A stretch of 64,000 nt of DNA from Myxococcales bacterium. Its GTDB lineage: Bacteria; Myxococcota_A; Polyangia; Haliangiales; Haliangiaceae. Each line of letters begins with the position of its first letter. The stretch's first letter is position 1. The stretch covers positions 558,001 to 622,000 of the forward strand of contig JADJUF010000037.1 of assembly GCA_016717005.1 (NCBI GenBank). Direction: 5' to 3'. The translations under genes were made by a program, and so were the position numbers. Below the pieces are notes generated by a model. The model had not been told where the DNA came from and did not search any database. It saw nothing but the letters and a program-made list of their open reading frames with translations. Shown in pieces: positions 28,599-38,783 of this stretch.

Positions 28599-30487
28599 GA
28601 CCGCCTCGCGGTGACGCGCCGGGCGAGCCACGGCGGCGGGCTGCGCACGTCGAAGATCTCGACCTCGCCGACGGTGAGGATCGCCGGGTAGCGCGCGCGG
28701 AACCACGCGCGGTCGGCGCCGAAGTCGCGGACCTCGCCGGGGCCGACGTAGACGTGGGTGACGCCGAGGTGCTCGATCAACCGCGCGGCGCCGGGCGCGC
28801 CCTGGAAGATCGCGCGCTCGTCGCGCTCGAGCGCGCGCGTGTCGTGCCCGTGGGTCCACTGCCAGCCGCGATAGCCCATGACGATCGCGCGCCCGGCCAG
28901 CATCGGCACGACGTGGTTGTGCTGATCGGCGGTGAGCACGCGCGCGCGGGCGGGCACGACCGCGCGGATCTGCCGGGCCAGCGCGAGGTCCGCGGTCGAC
29001 GCGAGCTGATCGTGCTGATCGAGCTCGCGCGCCAGGGTCAGCGCGCCGGCGCCGGTCGCGGCGATCAGCACGACGCCGACCGCGCCGCGGGCCAGCGCGC
29101 CGCGCTCGAGCAGCGCCGCGAGCGCGCCGGCGGTCAGCACCGCGCCGAACATGAACGCGTAGGCCAGCAGCTTGATGTTGTCCCAGGCGTTGGGCTGGAA
29201 CTGATACAGGTTCGCGGTGACGAACAGCCCGAGCGCGCCGAGCCCGAGCACCCGCGCGTAGCTGCCGCGGCCGCGCCGCCAGGTCACCAGCGCGGTCACC
29301 GGCGCCAGCAGCGCCAGCGCGCCGAGGCTGCGCAGCCAGAACCAGCCGAACCCAGCCGCGCCGCGCGGCGCCAGCCAGCCGAGCCGCCAGCCGCCGAAGG
29401 ACGCGTGCCACCCGCCGCCGAGCTGCCACGCGAGCTGGGGCGCGGCGAGCGCGCCCGCCACCGCGAGCGCCAGCCACCACGGCCGCGCCGCGCGCCCCAT
29501 CCGCGCGGTGCGGACGGCCACCGTCAGCGCCAGCAGGCCCATCAGCACGATGAACGAGTGCACGTGCACCAGCGGCAGCGCGCCGATCAGGACCGCGGCC
29601 ACCAGCGGCGCCCGCGGCTGCTCGTCCTCGGCGCCGGCCCGCAGCGCCCACACCGCGGCCCACGCCGCCGGCAGCGCCGCCAGGAGCGCTCGCTGCGGCA
29701 GCAGCAGATCGGCGACGAAGTTCGACCACACCAGCCCGCGCGCGGGATCGTTGGCGTAGCTGGGCAGGCGCGCGAGCTCGGCCGGCGCGCCGTGCGCGCG
29801 CAGATCCGCGACCGCGTACCACAGCCCGACCGCCGAGCCCGACAGCACGATCAGCCACACCGCGATCGTCGCCGCGGCCCGGCGCCGGAACAGCCGCACC
29901 GCGACCGCCTGGATCAGCGCGAACCCGGTCATCGCCGTCGCCCAGCCGGTCAGCGCGAACGCGGTCGACAGCGACCAGCCGCCGCGCACCAGGCACGCCA
30001 CCAGGAAGTCGCCGAGGAACGGGTAGGTCAACGGCGCGCCCGCGGTGATCGGCGAGCGCAGATCGACCGGGCCGCTGGCGAAGTGGTTGGCGAGCGTCGC
30101 GTGCAGCGCCAGGTCGCCCCAGGTCGAGCCGCCCGAGTACAGGCCGCCGCCCTCGACGTGGAGCATGTGGCCGTGGAACCCGAGCGCCAGCACCAGCGCC
30201 AGCGCCGCCCACGACAGCGCGCTGGTGCCCGGCAGCGCGGGGCCTGGACGTCGCGCGACGCCGCGCCCGAGCGCGAGGCCGAGCCCGGCCAGGGCCGCGG
30301 TCGCGAGCGGCAGGCCGAGCGCGAAGCCCAGCGCCCACGACGCCAGGAACCAGCACCACGGCGCCGCGGTCAGCGCCAGCGCCGCCGCCAGGGCCACGGT
30401 CTCGAGCGGGGTCAGCGTCCAGCCCAGGCGCCGGACCGCGCCGCGCCCGAACAGCGCCGCGCCGACGATCAACGCCAGCCCGAGCAC
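28595..30487 (-). CDS. Polytopic membrane protein, GT-C glycosyltransferase-like
   Basis: 630 residues with about 12 or more membrane helices over residues 1-470 and a soluble C-terminal domain (RAVVPARARVLTADQHNHVVPMLAGRAIVMGYRG). The layout fits GT-C enzymes that move a sugar from a polyprenyl phosphate on the outer face of the inner membrane, although no single family signature is certain; the HGHMLHVEGGGLYSGGSTWGD loop may be catalytic. It starts at GTG 30487, one base after the GT2 stop, and ends overlapping the GtrA start. With those genes it probably modifies a cell-surface polymer or protein. Confidence 0.75.
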   Translation of the reverse strand: MLGLALIVGAALFGRGAVRRLGWTLTPLETVALAAALALTAAPWCWFLASWALGFALGLPLATAALAGLGLALGRGVARRPGPALPGTSALSWAALALVLALGFHGHMLHVEGGGLYSGGSTWGDLALHATLANHFASGPVDLRSPITAGAPLTYPFLGDFLVACLVRGGWSLSTAFALTGWATAMTGFALIQAVAVRLFRRRAAATIAVWLIVLSGSAVGLWYAVADLRAHGAPAELARLPSYANDPARGLVWSNFVADLLLPQRALLAALPAAWAAVWALRAGAEDEQPRAPLVAAVLIGALPLVHVHSFIVLMGLLALTVAVRTARMGRAARPWWLALAVAGALAAPQLAWQLGGGWHASFGGWRLGWLAPRGAAGFGWFWLRSLGALALLAPVTALVTWRRGRGSYARVLGLGALGLFVTANLYQFQPNAWDNIKLLAYAFMFGAVLTAGALAALLERGALARGAVGVVLIAATGAGALTLARELDQHDQLASTADLALARQIRAVVPARARVLTADQHNHVVPMLAGRAIVMGYRGWQWTHGHDTRALERDERAIFQGAPGAARLIEHLGVTHVYVGPGEVRDFGADRAWFRARYPAILTVGEVEIFDVRSPPPWLARRVTARRS

Positions 30488-30488
30488 G

Positions 30489-31262
30489 TCAGCCGACCCC
30501 GGGCTCGCCCGCGGGCAGCCCCAAGGTCGGCCGGCCCCGCCGCAGCCACGACCAGCGGATGCGCATCAGGTCGACCACCATCCGGGCCGCGTCGATGCCG
30601 GGCCGGACCTTCGAGCCGTCGACGTGGGTCCACGCGACCGGGATCTCGTCGACGCGGAACCGGCCGCACGCCAGCTCGAGCAGCTCGACGTCGAAGGCGA
30701 ACCCGGTGAGCGTGAGCTCGCGGAACAGCGCCCGGGCGACCGCGCCGCGGAACAGCTTGAAGCCGCACTGCGTGTCGCGGATCGAGGCGACCGCGCGGAA
30801 GCCGAGCGCGCGCACGACCCAGTGGAAGCCGCGGCCCTGGATCCGCCGCAGGAGCGGCTGCGTGCGCGCGACGTCGCCCGGCGCCGCGCGCGAGCCGATC
30901 GCCACGTCGGCGCCGTCGCGCAGCCCCCGCTCGAGCCGCACGACCTCGCCGATCGGCGTCGACAGATCGGCGTCGCTGAACAGCACCAGCGCGCCGCGGC
31001 TGGCCAGCACGCCGGCCCGCACCGCCGCGCCCTTGCCGGCGTTGGCCGACAGGCGCACCAGGCGCACGCTGGCGCAGCCCGCGGCCACCTCCTCGACCAC
31101 CGCCGCCGTGCGATCGCGCGAGCCGTCATCGACGACGATGATCTCGAACCGGGCCCAGCGGGCGGTGGCGTAGGCGACCACCCGCGCCAGCGTCGGCGCG
31201 ATCCGGGCGGCCTCGTTGTACGCGGGGATGACGATCGACATGGTCGGGGTCGAGGTGCTCAT
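30489..31262 (-). CDS. Family 2 glycosyltransferase (polyprenyl-phosphate sugar synthase type)
   Basis: 257 residues of the GT-A fold, without membrane helices. SIVIPAYNEAARI, the nucleotide-binding VVDDGSRDRT, ANAGKGAAVRAGV, the metal motif FSDADLSTP, and SIRDTQCGFKLF are the dolichol-phosphate glucose/mannose synthase (Alg5/DPM1) signature. It should transfer a sugar from a nucleotide donor to polyprenyl phosphate at the inner face, feeding the GtrA and GT-C-like proteins encoded just downstream. ATG 31262 is the first start with the conserved N-terminus; an open frame extends upstream without homology. Confidence 0.92.
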   Translation of the reverse strand: MSTSTPTMSIVIPAYNEAARIAPTLARVVAYATARWARFEIIVVDDGSRDRTAAVVEEVAAGCASVRLVRLSANAGKGAAVRAGVLASRGALVLFSDADLSTPIGEVVRLERGLRDGADVAIGSRAAPGDVARTQPLLRRIQGRGFHWVVRALGFRAVASIRDTQCGFKLFRGAVARALFRELTLTGFAFDVELLELACGRFRVDEIPVAWTHVDGSKVRPGIDAARMVVDLMRIRWSWLRRGRPTLGLPAGEPGVG

Positions 31263-31366
31263 GCTCACCCTCGATTGCAACCACCACGCCGAGTCCGGAT
31301 CCCGGACGATCGCGCACTTGCCGGCGGAGGTGCCGACCGCGGCCTGCAGTCCGCGGGCGCGCACCG

Positions 31367-32914
31367 TCAGCGCCCCGCCAGCGCGGTCGGGACCGGCGCG
31401 CGCTCGATCGACGCGAACTCGCCGCGCGCGATCCGGGCCGCGAGCGCCTGGCCGAAGCGGTCCCGGCGGAAGTAGATGAACGCCGGCTGGGCGGAGTCGC
31501 GCAGCTGCGCCGGCCGCCGCAGGTAGGCGTGGCGCAGGCGCGCCTCGACCTGCGCGGACCGATCGACCGCGACGATCAGCACGTCCTCGTCCCCGGTCGC
31601 CGCCCACCGGGTCCGCGGGTAGCGCGTCAGCGACCACGCCAGCGGCCACTGCGCGTCGTGCTCGACCGCGACGGTGATGCGGCGCGCGCCGAGCCGCGCC
31701 GCGCCGGCCTCGATCAGGGGGAACCAGCGGTTGTAGTCGGCGTCGGTGTGGACGTACGCCAGCGCCTCGCGCTTGTCCGCCGGCCGGACGAACGACGCGC
31801 GCGCGGTGATCGCCAGCGCCGGCACCAGCGCCACCGCCACCGCGGCGACCGTCCCGAGCCGCGCCGACACCTCGGCCGCCAGCACGCGCCCGAGCACGAC
31901 CGCGCCGTGGCCGGCCGGGAGCGCCAGGAGCGCCAGCCAGCTCATCGGCAGCCACGGCATCTTGTAGGCGATGGCCGAGTACGCGGCCAGCATGCCGAAC
32001 CCGACCAGACCGGGCCCGCGGATCGCGCGCTCGCGGAAGCCCGCGACCAGGCCGACCGCGGCCAGCAGGTACAGCACCAGCTCGTAGCGGACGCCGAGGT
32101 GCAGGTAGTAGCAGGCGTCCTTGACGTGCCCGCCGTGGCTGGTGCCGGTGTCGCGCCAGACGAAGTACGCGCGGACCGAGCGCTGGAGCTGCGCGGTCAG
32201 CGTGCCCGGCGCCTGGAAGAACCCGGTGAAGAGCGCGACGTGGATCGCCAGCATCACCGCGACGCACGCCAGCGCGATCGCCGGCACCCGCCACGACCAC
32301 CGCGGGCGGTGCCCGAGCACCATCAGCCGCCGCGCGCGGATCGACTCGACGACGACCTCACCCACGAGCCACGGGCCGGCCACCGCCAGGAACAACACCG
32401 TGGTCTCCTTGGTCGCGACCATCAGCGCGACGACGGCCGCGCCCAGCAGCAGCCAGCGGCCGCGGGTGCTGGCTGCCCACCGCAGGGTGCAGGCTGCAGC
32501 CAGCAGCCCGAGCCCGGCCAGCAGGGTCTCGTGGATGGCGTAGCGGGCGTAGTAGACCAGGGTCGGCGAGGTCGCGAGCAGCGCGCACGCGGCCAGCGCC
32601 CGGGCCGCGCCGAGCTGGCGGCGCACCACGAGCGGCACGAAGCACAGCGCGACGCCGAGCAGCGCGCCGGGGAGCCGCAGCTGCCACAGCCCGAAACCGA
32701 AGACCTTCCGCGCCCCTGCGAGCAGGTAGAAGTACGACGGCCCGTGGTAGTTGCCGGGGTCGTAGGCGTAGAAGCCCTTCTTGAGCATCCCCTCGACGAA
32801 CCAGCCGTTGACGCCCTCGTCGTGGTGCGGCGGCCGCAGCTCGAGGTCCCACAGCCGGAGGAAGGCGGCGACGCCGAGGATCACAACGCACAGAAGCCAG
32901 GCGCGGCGAGTCAT
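31367..32914 (-). CDS. TIGR03663 family membrane glycosyltransferase-like protein (Agl23-like)
   Basis: 515 residues, many membrane helices. The N-terminal helix is followed by the acidic loop PPHHDEGVNGWFVEGMLKKG and YDPGNYHGPSYFYLLAG, the hallmark of the TIGR03663/Agl23 family of GT-C-type proteins, with the DE pair as likely catalytic/metal site. A further conserved loop, ATSPTLVYYARYAIHET, is present. The C-terminal part is soluble. It probably transfers or helps flip lipid-linked sugars. It is the first gene of the glycosylation cluster, 104 bases ahead of the GT2 gene. Confidence 0.85.
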   Translation of the reverse strand: MTRRAWLLCVVILGVAAFLRLWDLELRPPHHDEGVNGWFVEGMLKKGFYAYDPGNYHGPSYFYLLAGARKVFGFGLWQLRLPGALLGVALCFVPLVVRRQLGAARALAACALLATSPTLVYYARYAIHETLLAGLGLLAAACTLRWAASTRGRWLLLGAAVVALMVATKETTVLFLAVAGPWLVGEVVVESIRARRLMVLGHRPRWSWRVPAIALACVAVMLAIHVALFTGFFQAPGTLTAQLQRSVRAYFVWRDTGTSHGGHVKDACYYLHLGVRYELVLYLLAAVGLVAGFRERAIRGPGLVGFGMLAAYSAIAYKMPWLPMSWLALLALPAGHGAVVLGRVLAAEVSARLGTVAAVAVALVPALAITARASFVRPADKREALAYVHTDADYNRWFPLIEAGAARLGARRITVAVEHDAQWPLAWSLTRYPRTRWAATGDEDVLIVAVDRSAQVEARLRHAYLRRPAQLRDSAQPAFIYFRRDRFGQALAARIARGEFASIERAPVPTALAGR

Positions 32915-32976
32915 CGCCTCCTGGCTTCAGCACGAAGCGTGCCGGGCGAGCGTCGCCCGGGCACGTGGGCCTGACC

Positions 32977-33816
32977 TCAGACCGGCGACCCCGAGGGCGA
33001 CGGGCTCGCGCTCGGCGACGGCGCGGGCGTGGCGCTCGCGGTCGGCGACGGCGCCGGCGTCGACACCGGCGTCGCGGTCGGCACCGGCGTCGCGCTCGCG
33101 GTCGGCGACGGCAGCGGCGTCGCGCTGGCGGTCGCGGTCGCCGTCGGCGTCGGCGTCGGCGGGCACGCGGTGCAGGTGCCGGTGCAGAGCGCGGTCACGC
33201 CGCCGGTCAGGCTGTACGTCCAGCAGCGGTTGTTGTAGGCGCAGGCCAGGATGCTGGTGATGACCACCAGGCCGCAGACCGTGATGCCGACGATGGCGAC
33301 GATCGCCGCCGGGCCCAGCACGATCTGGATCGCGTGGTGGTTGTTCCCACCGGTGTGGGTGTAGCGGTACTCGATCCCGTCGGCGCCCTCGATCAGGAAC
33401 TCGACGCCAGTGTCGGTCCGCGTGGTGTCGGAGATCCGGAGCCGGTTGCCGTCGACCTCGAGCCAGTCACCGGTCTCGTCGTGGACCGGCGTCGGCATCA
33501 TCGCGGCGTCGAGCGTCGCGGGGTACTCGATGTCCTGCATGTGCACGACCCCGCTGGCGTCGGTGATGACCATCTGCCCGTGGAACAGATCGTCGCCTTC
33601 GACGCGCTGGGCGTTGACGACGGCGTGGTAGCCGCTGGCGTCGAACTCGATGCGCGCCTCCTCGATCACCTTGGGCGCGCCCTCGGTCACGTCGTCGACC
33701 GGATCTTGGGGGCTGGTGCAGCCCGCGGTGGCGACGCTGAGCGACAGCGCGACGGCCAGCGCACGCATGGCGAGCCCGATTCGCGAAGACTTCTTGGACT
33801 TGGTTTGGTTGAGCAT
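32977..33816 (-). CDS. Lipoprotein with Pro/Thr/Ser-rich C-terminal tail
   Basis: 279 residues. It has a basic N-region (NQTKSKKSSR) and a lipobox ending VATAGC. A beta-rich domain (about 40-170) follows, then a hydrophobic segment (IVLGPAAIVAIVGITVCGLVVITSILA), a Cys cluster (CTGTCTACPP) and a roughly 60-residue tail of TPTPTATATASATP-type repeats. The domain is not one I recognise. Tails of this kind act as extended, often O-glycosylated spacers. Two further lipoproteins with similar tails are encoded next door, and a glycosylation cluster ends 62 bases away. ATG 33816 gives the full signal peptide; ATG 33768 would leave a short N-region. Confidence 0.75.
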   Translation of the reverse strand: MLNQTKSKKSSRIGLAMRALAVALSLSVATAGCTSPQDPVDDVTEGAPKVIEEARIEFDASGYHAVVNAQRVEGDDLFHGQMVITDASGVVHMQDIEYPATLDAAMMPTPVHDETGDWLEVDGNRLRISDTTRTDTGVEFLIEGADGIEYRYTHTGGNNHHAIQIVLGPAAIVAIVGITVCGLVVITSILACAYNNRCWTYSLTGGVTALCTGTCTACPPTPTPTATATASATPLPSPTASATPVPTATPVSTPAPSPTASATPAPSPSASPSPSGSPV

Positions 33817-34031
33817 GCACCGCGCTTCTGCACGGTCGATGCCACGAGCGATGCGCGCGCGCGCGTCACCGCGACGCGCCCAGGCGCCGCGGCCACCGGG
33901 CGCTGCGGTACGCAGCCCGCAAGCCGCAGGCTGGCAGTCGCGGCGCACGCGCGCGTCGACGCGCGGACGCATCGACACGCGGACCGGATCGCTGCACGGG
34001 GGTGGCACGGCCCTTGATATCGAGGTCGGTC

Positions 34032-34949
34032 ATGACCAAAGCCATCATCCCACTCGTCGTCGTCCTCGCGCTCGTCGGCTGCCTCGAGCGCACGACCGCA
34101 CCGCCGGGCGAGATCGCGCCGCGCGATCAACAAGCGCAGCCAAACCTCGACACCTTCATCTACGTCGACGAGGTCGGCACGGCCAACCAGGCCGGCTGCG
34201 ACGTCGTCGGCGGGAGCTGCGGCGCCGGCGGCCAATGCTGCGACGTCCACGACGACTGCATCGATCGCGAGTGCTCGGAGGGACACAAGGCGGTCGGCGG
34301 CTGCACGCCGGCACAGATCGCTGCCGGTGAGTGCACCGCGGCGTGCAGGCAGTGCCACACCGACGTGTCCTGGTGCTCGCTGCGCTGCCGGACGCTCGGC
34401 GGCGCCGACTGCGGGCCCAGCGCGTGCTGCGGCGACCCGGCCGATCCCAACGACGACACCTGCGGTGAGGAGCAGGCCTGCTACGACCGGACCAAGAACC
34501 CGCCCGAGCTGATCACCGATCCATGCGAGTGCGAGCGCCGCGGCATCGACCTCACGCCGTCGCCGGGTCGGCCCGAGGGCCACTGCTGCGACGCCACCGG
34601 CTGGGGCTGCTGCGCCGCCGAGGGCGAGACGCCCGGCCCCGGCGGCGGCGCGTGCTGCGCGGGGCTGCAGCTCGGCGCGGAGGGCTGCGAGCCGATCCCG
34701 CCGCCGCCGACCCCGTCCCCGTCCCCGACGGTGACCCCGACCCCGCCGCCGCCGTCCCCGTCCCCGACCGCGACCCCGTCCCCGACCCCGTCCCCGACCG
34801 CGACCCCGGCCCCGACCGCGACCCCGACCGCGACCCCGACCGCGACCCCGTCCCCGACCGCGACCCCGTCCCCGACCGCGACCCCGTCCCCGATCCCGTC
34901 CCCGTCGCCGCTGTCGTCGCCGTCCCCGTCGCTCGTGCGGCCGTCCTGA
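34032..34949 (+). CDS. Cys-rich lipoprotein with phospholipase-A2-like motif and PTS-rich tail
   Basis: 305 residues. The lipobox ends ALVGC (Cys17). The Cys-rich domain contains CGAGG (63-67) directly before CCDVHDDC (69-76). The latter matches the PLA2 His active-site pattern CC-x2-H-x2-C, and CGxGG matches the calcium loop, with Asp74 after the His as in secreted PLA2s. This suggests a lipid-cleaving or PLA2-fold domain, but the rest, with about 20 further Cys, is not a standard PLA2. From about residue 225 the tail is Pro/Thr/Ser repeats (TPSPTATPSP). GAGG before ATG 34032 supports the start. It would be anchored to a membrane with the domain outside. Confidence 0.72.
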   Translation: MTKAIIPLVVVLALVGCLERTTAPPGEIAPRDQQAQPNLDTFIYVDEVGTANQAGCDVVGGSCGAGGQCCDVHDDCIDRECSEGHKAVGGCTPAQIAAGECTAACRQCHTDVSWCSLRCRTLGGADCGPSACCGDPADPNDDTCGEEQACYDRTKNPPELITDPCECERRGIDLTPSPGRPEGHCCDATGWGCCAAEGETPGPGGGACCAGLQLGAEGCEPIPPPPTPSPSPTVTPTPPPPSPSPTATPSPTPSPTATPAPTATPTATPTATPSPTATPSPTATPSPIPSPSPLSSPSPSLVRPS

Positions 34950-35083
34950 CCGCGCACGGCGTCGCTGCGAGCGGGCGCCCGCGATCTGCGGGCGCGCGCC
35001 GGCACCGCGGCGGCACCACGCCCGCGCGCGCGCGCCGGCCGACCACCGCGGCCGCGGCACGGGCGCTGCAGTCTCGAGTCGCC

Positions 35084-36082
35084 ATGCGCCGACTCATCCC
35101 CGTCCTCATCGCGATCCTGGGTGCCTGCTACGCCGAAGGGCCCGCCGTCGATCAGTCGCTCGACCCGCTGACCAAGCAGGAGTGCAACGACCTGGGCGAT
35201 CCCTACGCGGGCTGCCCGGCGTTCACGCCGACCGCCGCGGCCTGCGCCGGCCCGTCGGCGGGCAAGAAGTGGAATGCGAACTGGACCAACGGCAAGCCGA
35301 TCTGTCTGGGCTTCGGCAAGGACATCGACGACTGCGACTGCAACCGCCTCGACGTCCCGCCGGCCGACTACGACAAGTGCCTGAACGAGCGCTTCATCAA
35401 GTGCGGCGAGGCCGGGCTCTTGCCGGGGCAGGCCCCGATCCCGGCGGGCCAGACCGTCGCCGCCGACATGTGCTTCGTGACCGCCAAGGACAAGGTGAAG
35501 TGCGAGTACCTGCCCAAGGACGGCGACGGCGACCCGCGCTGGCCTGACAACCCGGGCGACAAGGACGCGCCGACGACCCGCGAGATGTGCGAGCTCGGGC
35601 CGCCGGATGCCGCCTCGGTCAAGGCCTGTCGCAAGAAGGCGTCGTGCGGCGCCAAGGGCAAGAAGGTCGGCTGCACGTGCATGCCGTGCGACGTCTACGC
35701 GCTGACCGACGACCTCGGCGCCGGCTCGGGTTCCGGCGGCGGCTCCGGATCGGGCGGCGAGGCGTGCGTCGACGACTGCGAGTTCGAGGTCGCGTCCGAC
35801 CCGGCGTGCGCGCCCGAGCCGGTGTGCTCGCCGACCCCGACGCCCTCCCCCACCGCCTCGCCGACGCCGTGGCCGTCCGCGACCCCGACGCCCTCCCCCA
35901 CCGCCTCGCCGACGCCGTGGCCCTCCGCGACCCCGACGCCCTCCCCCACCGCCTCGCCGACGCCGTGGCCCTCCGCGACCCCGACGCCCTCCCCCACCGC
36001 CTCGCCGACGCCGTGGCCGTCCGCGACCCCGACGCCCTCCGCCACCGCCTCGCCGACGCCGTGGCCCTCCGCGACCCCGTGA
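35084..36082 (+). CDS. Cys-rich lipoprotein with 16-residue TPTPSPTASPTPWPSA repeats
   Basis: 332 residues. The signal peptide ends at a lipobox-like ILGAC. The mature domain (about 20-235) has some 20 Cys and motifs such as CLGFGKDIDDCDCNRL and CGAKGKKVGCTCMPCD that suggest a disulphide-rich extracellular module I cannot name. A Gly/Ser linker (GSGSGGGSGSGG) leads to a C-terminal tail of five 16-residue Pro/Thr/Ser/Trp repeats encoded by a 48-base tandem repeat. It lies downstream of another tailed lipoprotein on the same strand; the tails are related in composition. Confidence 0.75.
   Translation: MRRLIPVLIAILGACYAEGPAVDQSLDPLTKQECNDLGDPYAGCPAFTPTAAACAGPSAGKKWNANWTNGKPICLGFGKDIDDCDCNRLDVPPADYDKCLNERFIKCGEAGLLPGQAPIPAGQTVAADMCFVTAKDKVKCEYLPKDGDGDPRWPDNPGDKDAPTTREMCELGPPDAASVKACRKKASCGAKGKKVGCTCMPCDVYALTDDLGAGSGSGGGSGSGGEACVDDCEFEVASDPACAPEPVCSPTPTPSPTASPTPWPSATPTPSPTASPTPWPSATPTPSPTASPTPWPSATPTPSPTASPTPWPSATPTPSATASPTPWPSATP
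35834..36073 (+). repeat. Five 48-base in-frame tandem repeats
   Basis: Five nearly identical 48-base units encode the 16-residue Pro/Thr/Ser/Trp repeats of the lipoprotein tail. Units differ at a few third positions (for example gtggccgtcc versus gtggccctcc) and the last has Ala for Pro. Slippage would change tail length in steps of 16 residues. Confidence 0.9.
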
Positions 36083-36106
36083 TCACGGCGCCAGCTCGAG
36101 CGGCGA

Positions 36107-36469
36107 TCACGCGGCGGCGCGGGCGTCGTCGATCGCCGCGATCACGCGCGCGAGGCCGTTGACCACGAACAGGTGCACGGCGCCGTCGGTGGTCGCCAGC
36201 CGCAGGCGCGTGCGCAGGCCGCCGTTGAACGGGTGCCAGGTCCGCGGCGCGCGGCCGACCTCGGTCAGCGCGGCGAACGGCACGCTCCAGACCCGGCTGC
36301 CGAGCGCCCGATCGACCCGACTGGGCCGGAACCGCAGCCGCCGGTCGGTCAGCTCGAGCTTCCCGCCGGCGCTGCTGTTGGCCGAGCTGTGGTTCGCCAG
36401 CCACGTGGCGCTGACGACCTCACCGGCCTCGAGCTCGGCCCCGGGGATCCACCAGTCGGTGAAGCCCAC
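36107..36469 (-). CDS. GRAM-like (PH-fold) small protein
   Basis: 120 residues from GTG 36469. The sequence GKLELTDRRLRFRPSRVDRALGSRVWSVPFAALTEVGRAP followed by RTRLRLATTDGAVHLFVVNG matches the beta-strand pattern of GRAM/bacterial PH domains, which bind lipids or act as scaffolds. There is no signal peptide. It starts five bases after the E2 stop, so it is the last gene of the bkd operon as seen here. A functional link to the dehydrogenase is not evident. Confidence 0.7.
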   Translation of the reverse strand: MGFTDWWIPGAELEAGEVVSATWLANHSSANSSAGGKLELTDRRLRFRPSRVDRALGSRVWSVPFAALTEVGRAPRTWHPFNGGLRTRLRLATTDGAVHLFVVNGLARVIAAIDDARAAA

Positions 36470-36474
36470 GGGCG

Positions 36475-37794
<1,320 letters not shown>

Positions 37795-37795
37795 G

Positions 37796-38769
37796 TCACC
37801 ACTCCAGGGTCTGGCGGATCGCGCCGAGGACGCGATCGGCGTTGGGCATGTACTCGTGCTCGAGCGTGTACGGGAACGGCGTGTCGAACCCGTGACGCGG
37901 GTGATCGGCGCCTCGAGGTGCTCGAGCGCGCGCTCCTGGATCGAGGCGATCAGCTCGGCGCCGAAGCCGCAGGTCTTGGGGGCCTCGTGGACGATCACGC
38001 ACCGGCCGGTCTTCTTGACCGACGCCAGGATCCCGTCGATGTCGAACGGCATCAGCGACCGCAGGTCGAGGACCTCGACCGAGATCCCGGCGGCCTCGGC
38101 CTTGGCCGCGGTCTCCTCGGCGATCGAGACCATGCCGCTCCAGGCGATCAGCGTCACCTGGGTGCCGGGGCGGGTCACCGCCAGCTTGCCCAGCTCGAGG
38201 GTGTAGTCGCCCTCGGGCACCTCGCCCTTGCTGGCGCGGTAGATGCGCTTGGGCTCCATGAACAGGATCGGGTCGTTCTGGCGCATCGACGCCAGCAGCA
38301 GGCCCTTGGCGTCGTACGGGTTCGACGGCGCGATCACCTTGAGGCCGGGCGTGTGGATGAACAGCGCCTCGGGCGACTGCGAGTGGTAGTGGCCGCCGCG
38401 GATGCCGCCGCCGACCGGCGTGCGGATGATGACCGGGCACGGGTACTGGCCGCCCGAGCGGTACCGGAACTTCGCCAGCTCGTTCACGATCTGATCGAAC
38501 GCCGGGAAGATGAAGTCGCCGAACTGGATCTCCGGCACCGGCCGCAGGCCGTACAGGGCCATGCCGATCGCGGTGCCGATGATGCCGGCCTCGGCCAGCG
38601 GCGTGTCGATGACGCGCTCGCCGCCGAACTCCTCGAACAGGCCGCTGGTGGCGCGGAACACGCCACCGAACTTGCCGACGTCCTCGCCGAGCACGACGGT
38701 CTTGGGCTCCAGGCGCATCTGCAAGCGCAGCGCGTCGTTGACGGCCTGGATGATGTTCATGACGGGCAT
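37796..38769 (-). CDS. bkdA2: Branched-chain 2-oxoacid dehydrogenase E1 beta (frameshifted near its end)
   Basis: The sequence follows BCKDH E1beta closely: LGEDVGKFGGVFRAT, GERVIDTPLAEAGIIG, EIQFGDFIFPAFDQI, HYHSQSPE and a C-terminal FDTPFPYTLEHEYMPN. The frame breaks after ITRVTG: the first frame continues as Arg/Ser-rich nonsense into the E2 gene, while the true C-terminus (FDTPFPY to TLEW, stop at 37796) is in another frame. Adding one base at the CCC run 37889-37891 restores a 324-residue protein, the usual length. It forms the thiamine-diphosphate-dependent E1 with the alpha subunit. The start at 38769 has a GAGGA ribosome site. One missing base in a short homopolymer suggests sequence error. 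Confidence 0.9.
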
Positions 38770-38783
38770 GGGATGGTCCTCGA

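Noticed and set aside
31263..32300. N-terminal extension of the GT2 glycosyltransferase
   Set aside because: The frame stays open upstream but overlaps the TIGR03663 gene and shows no homology; the conserved N-terminus begins at ATG 31262.
32977..33205. Plus-strand Gly/Val-rich repeat protein opposite the lipoprotein tail
   Set aside because: It is the complement of the TPTPTATA tail codons; the minus strand has the lipoprotein signal and domain.
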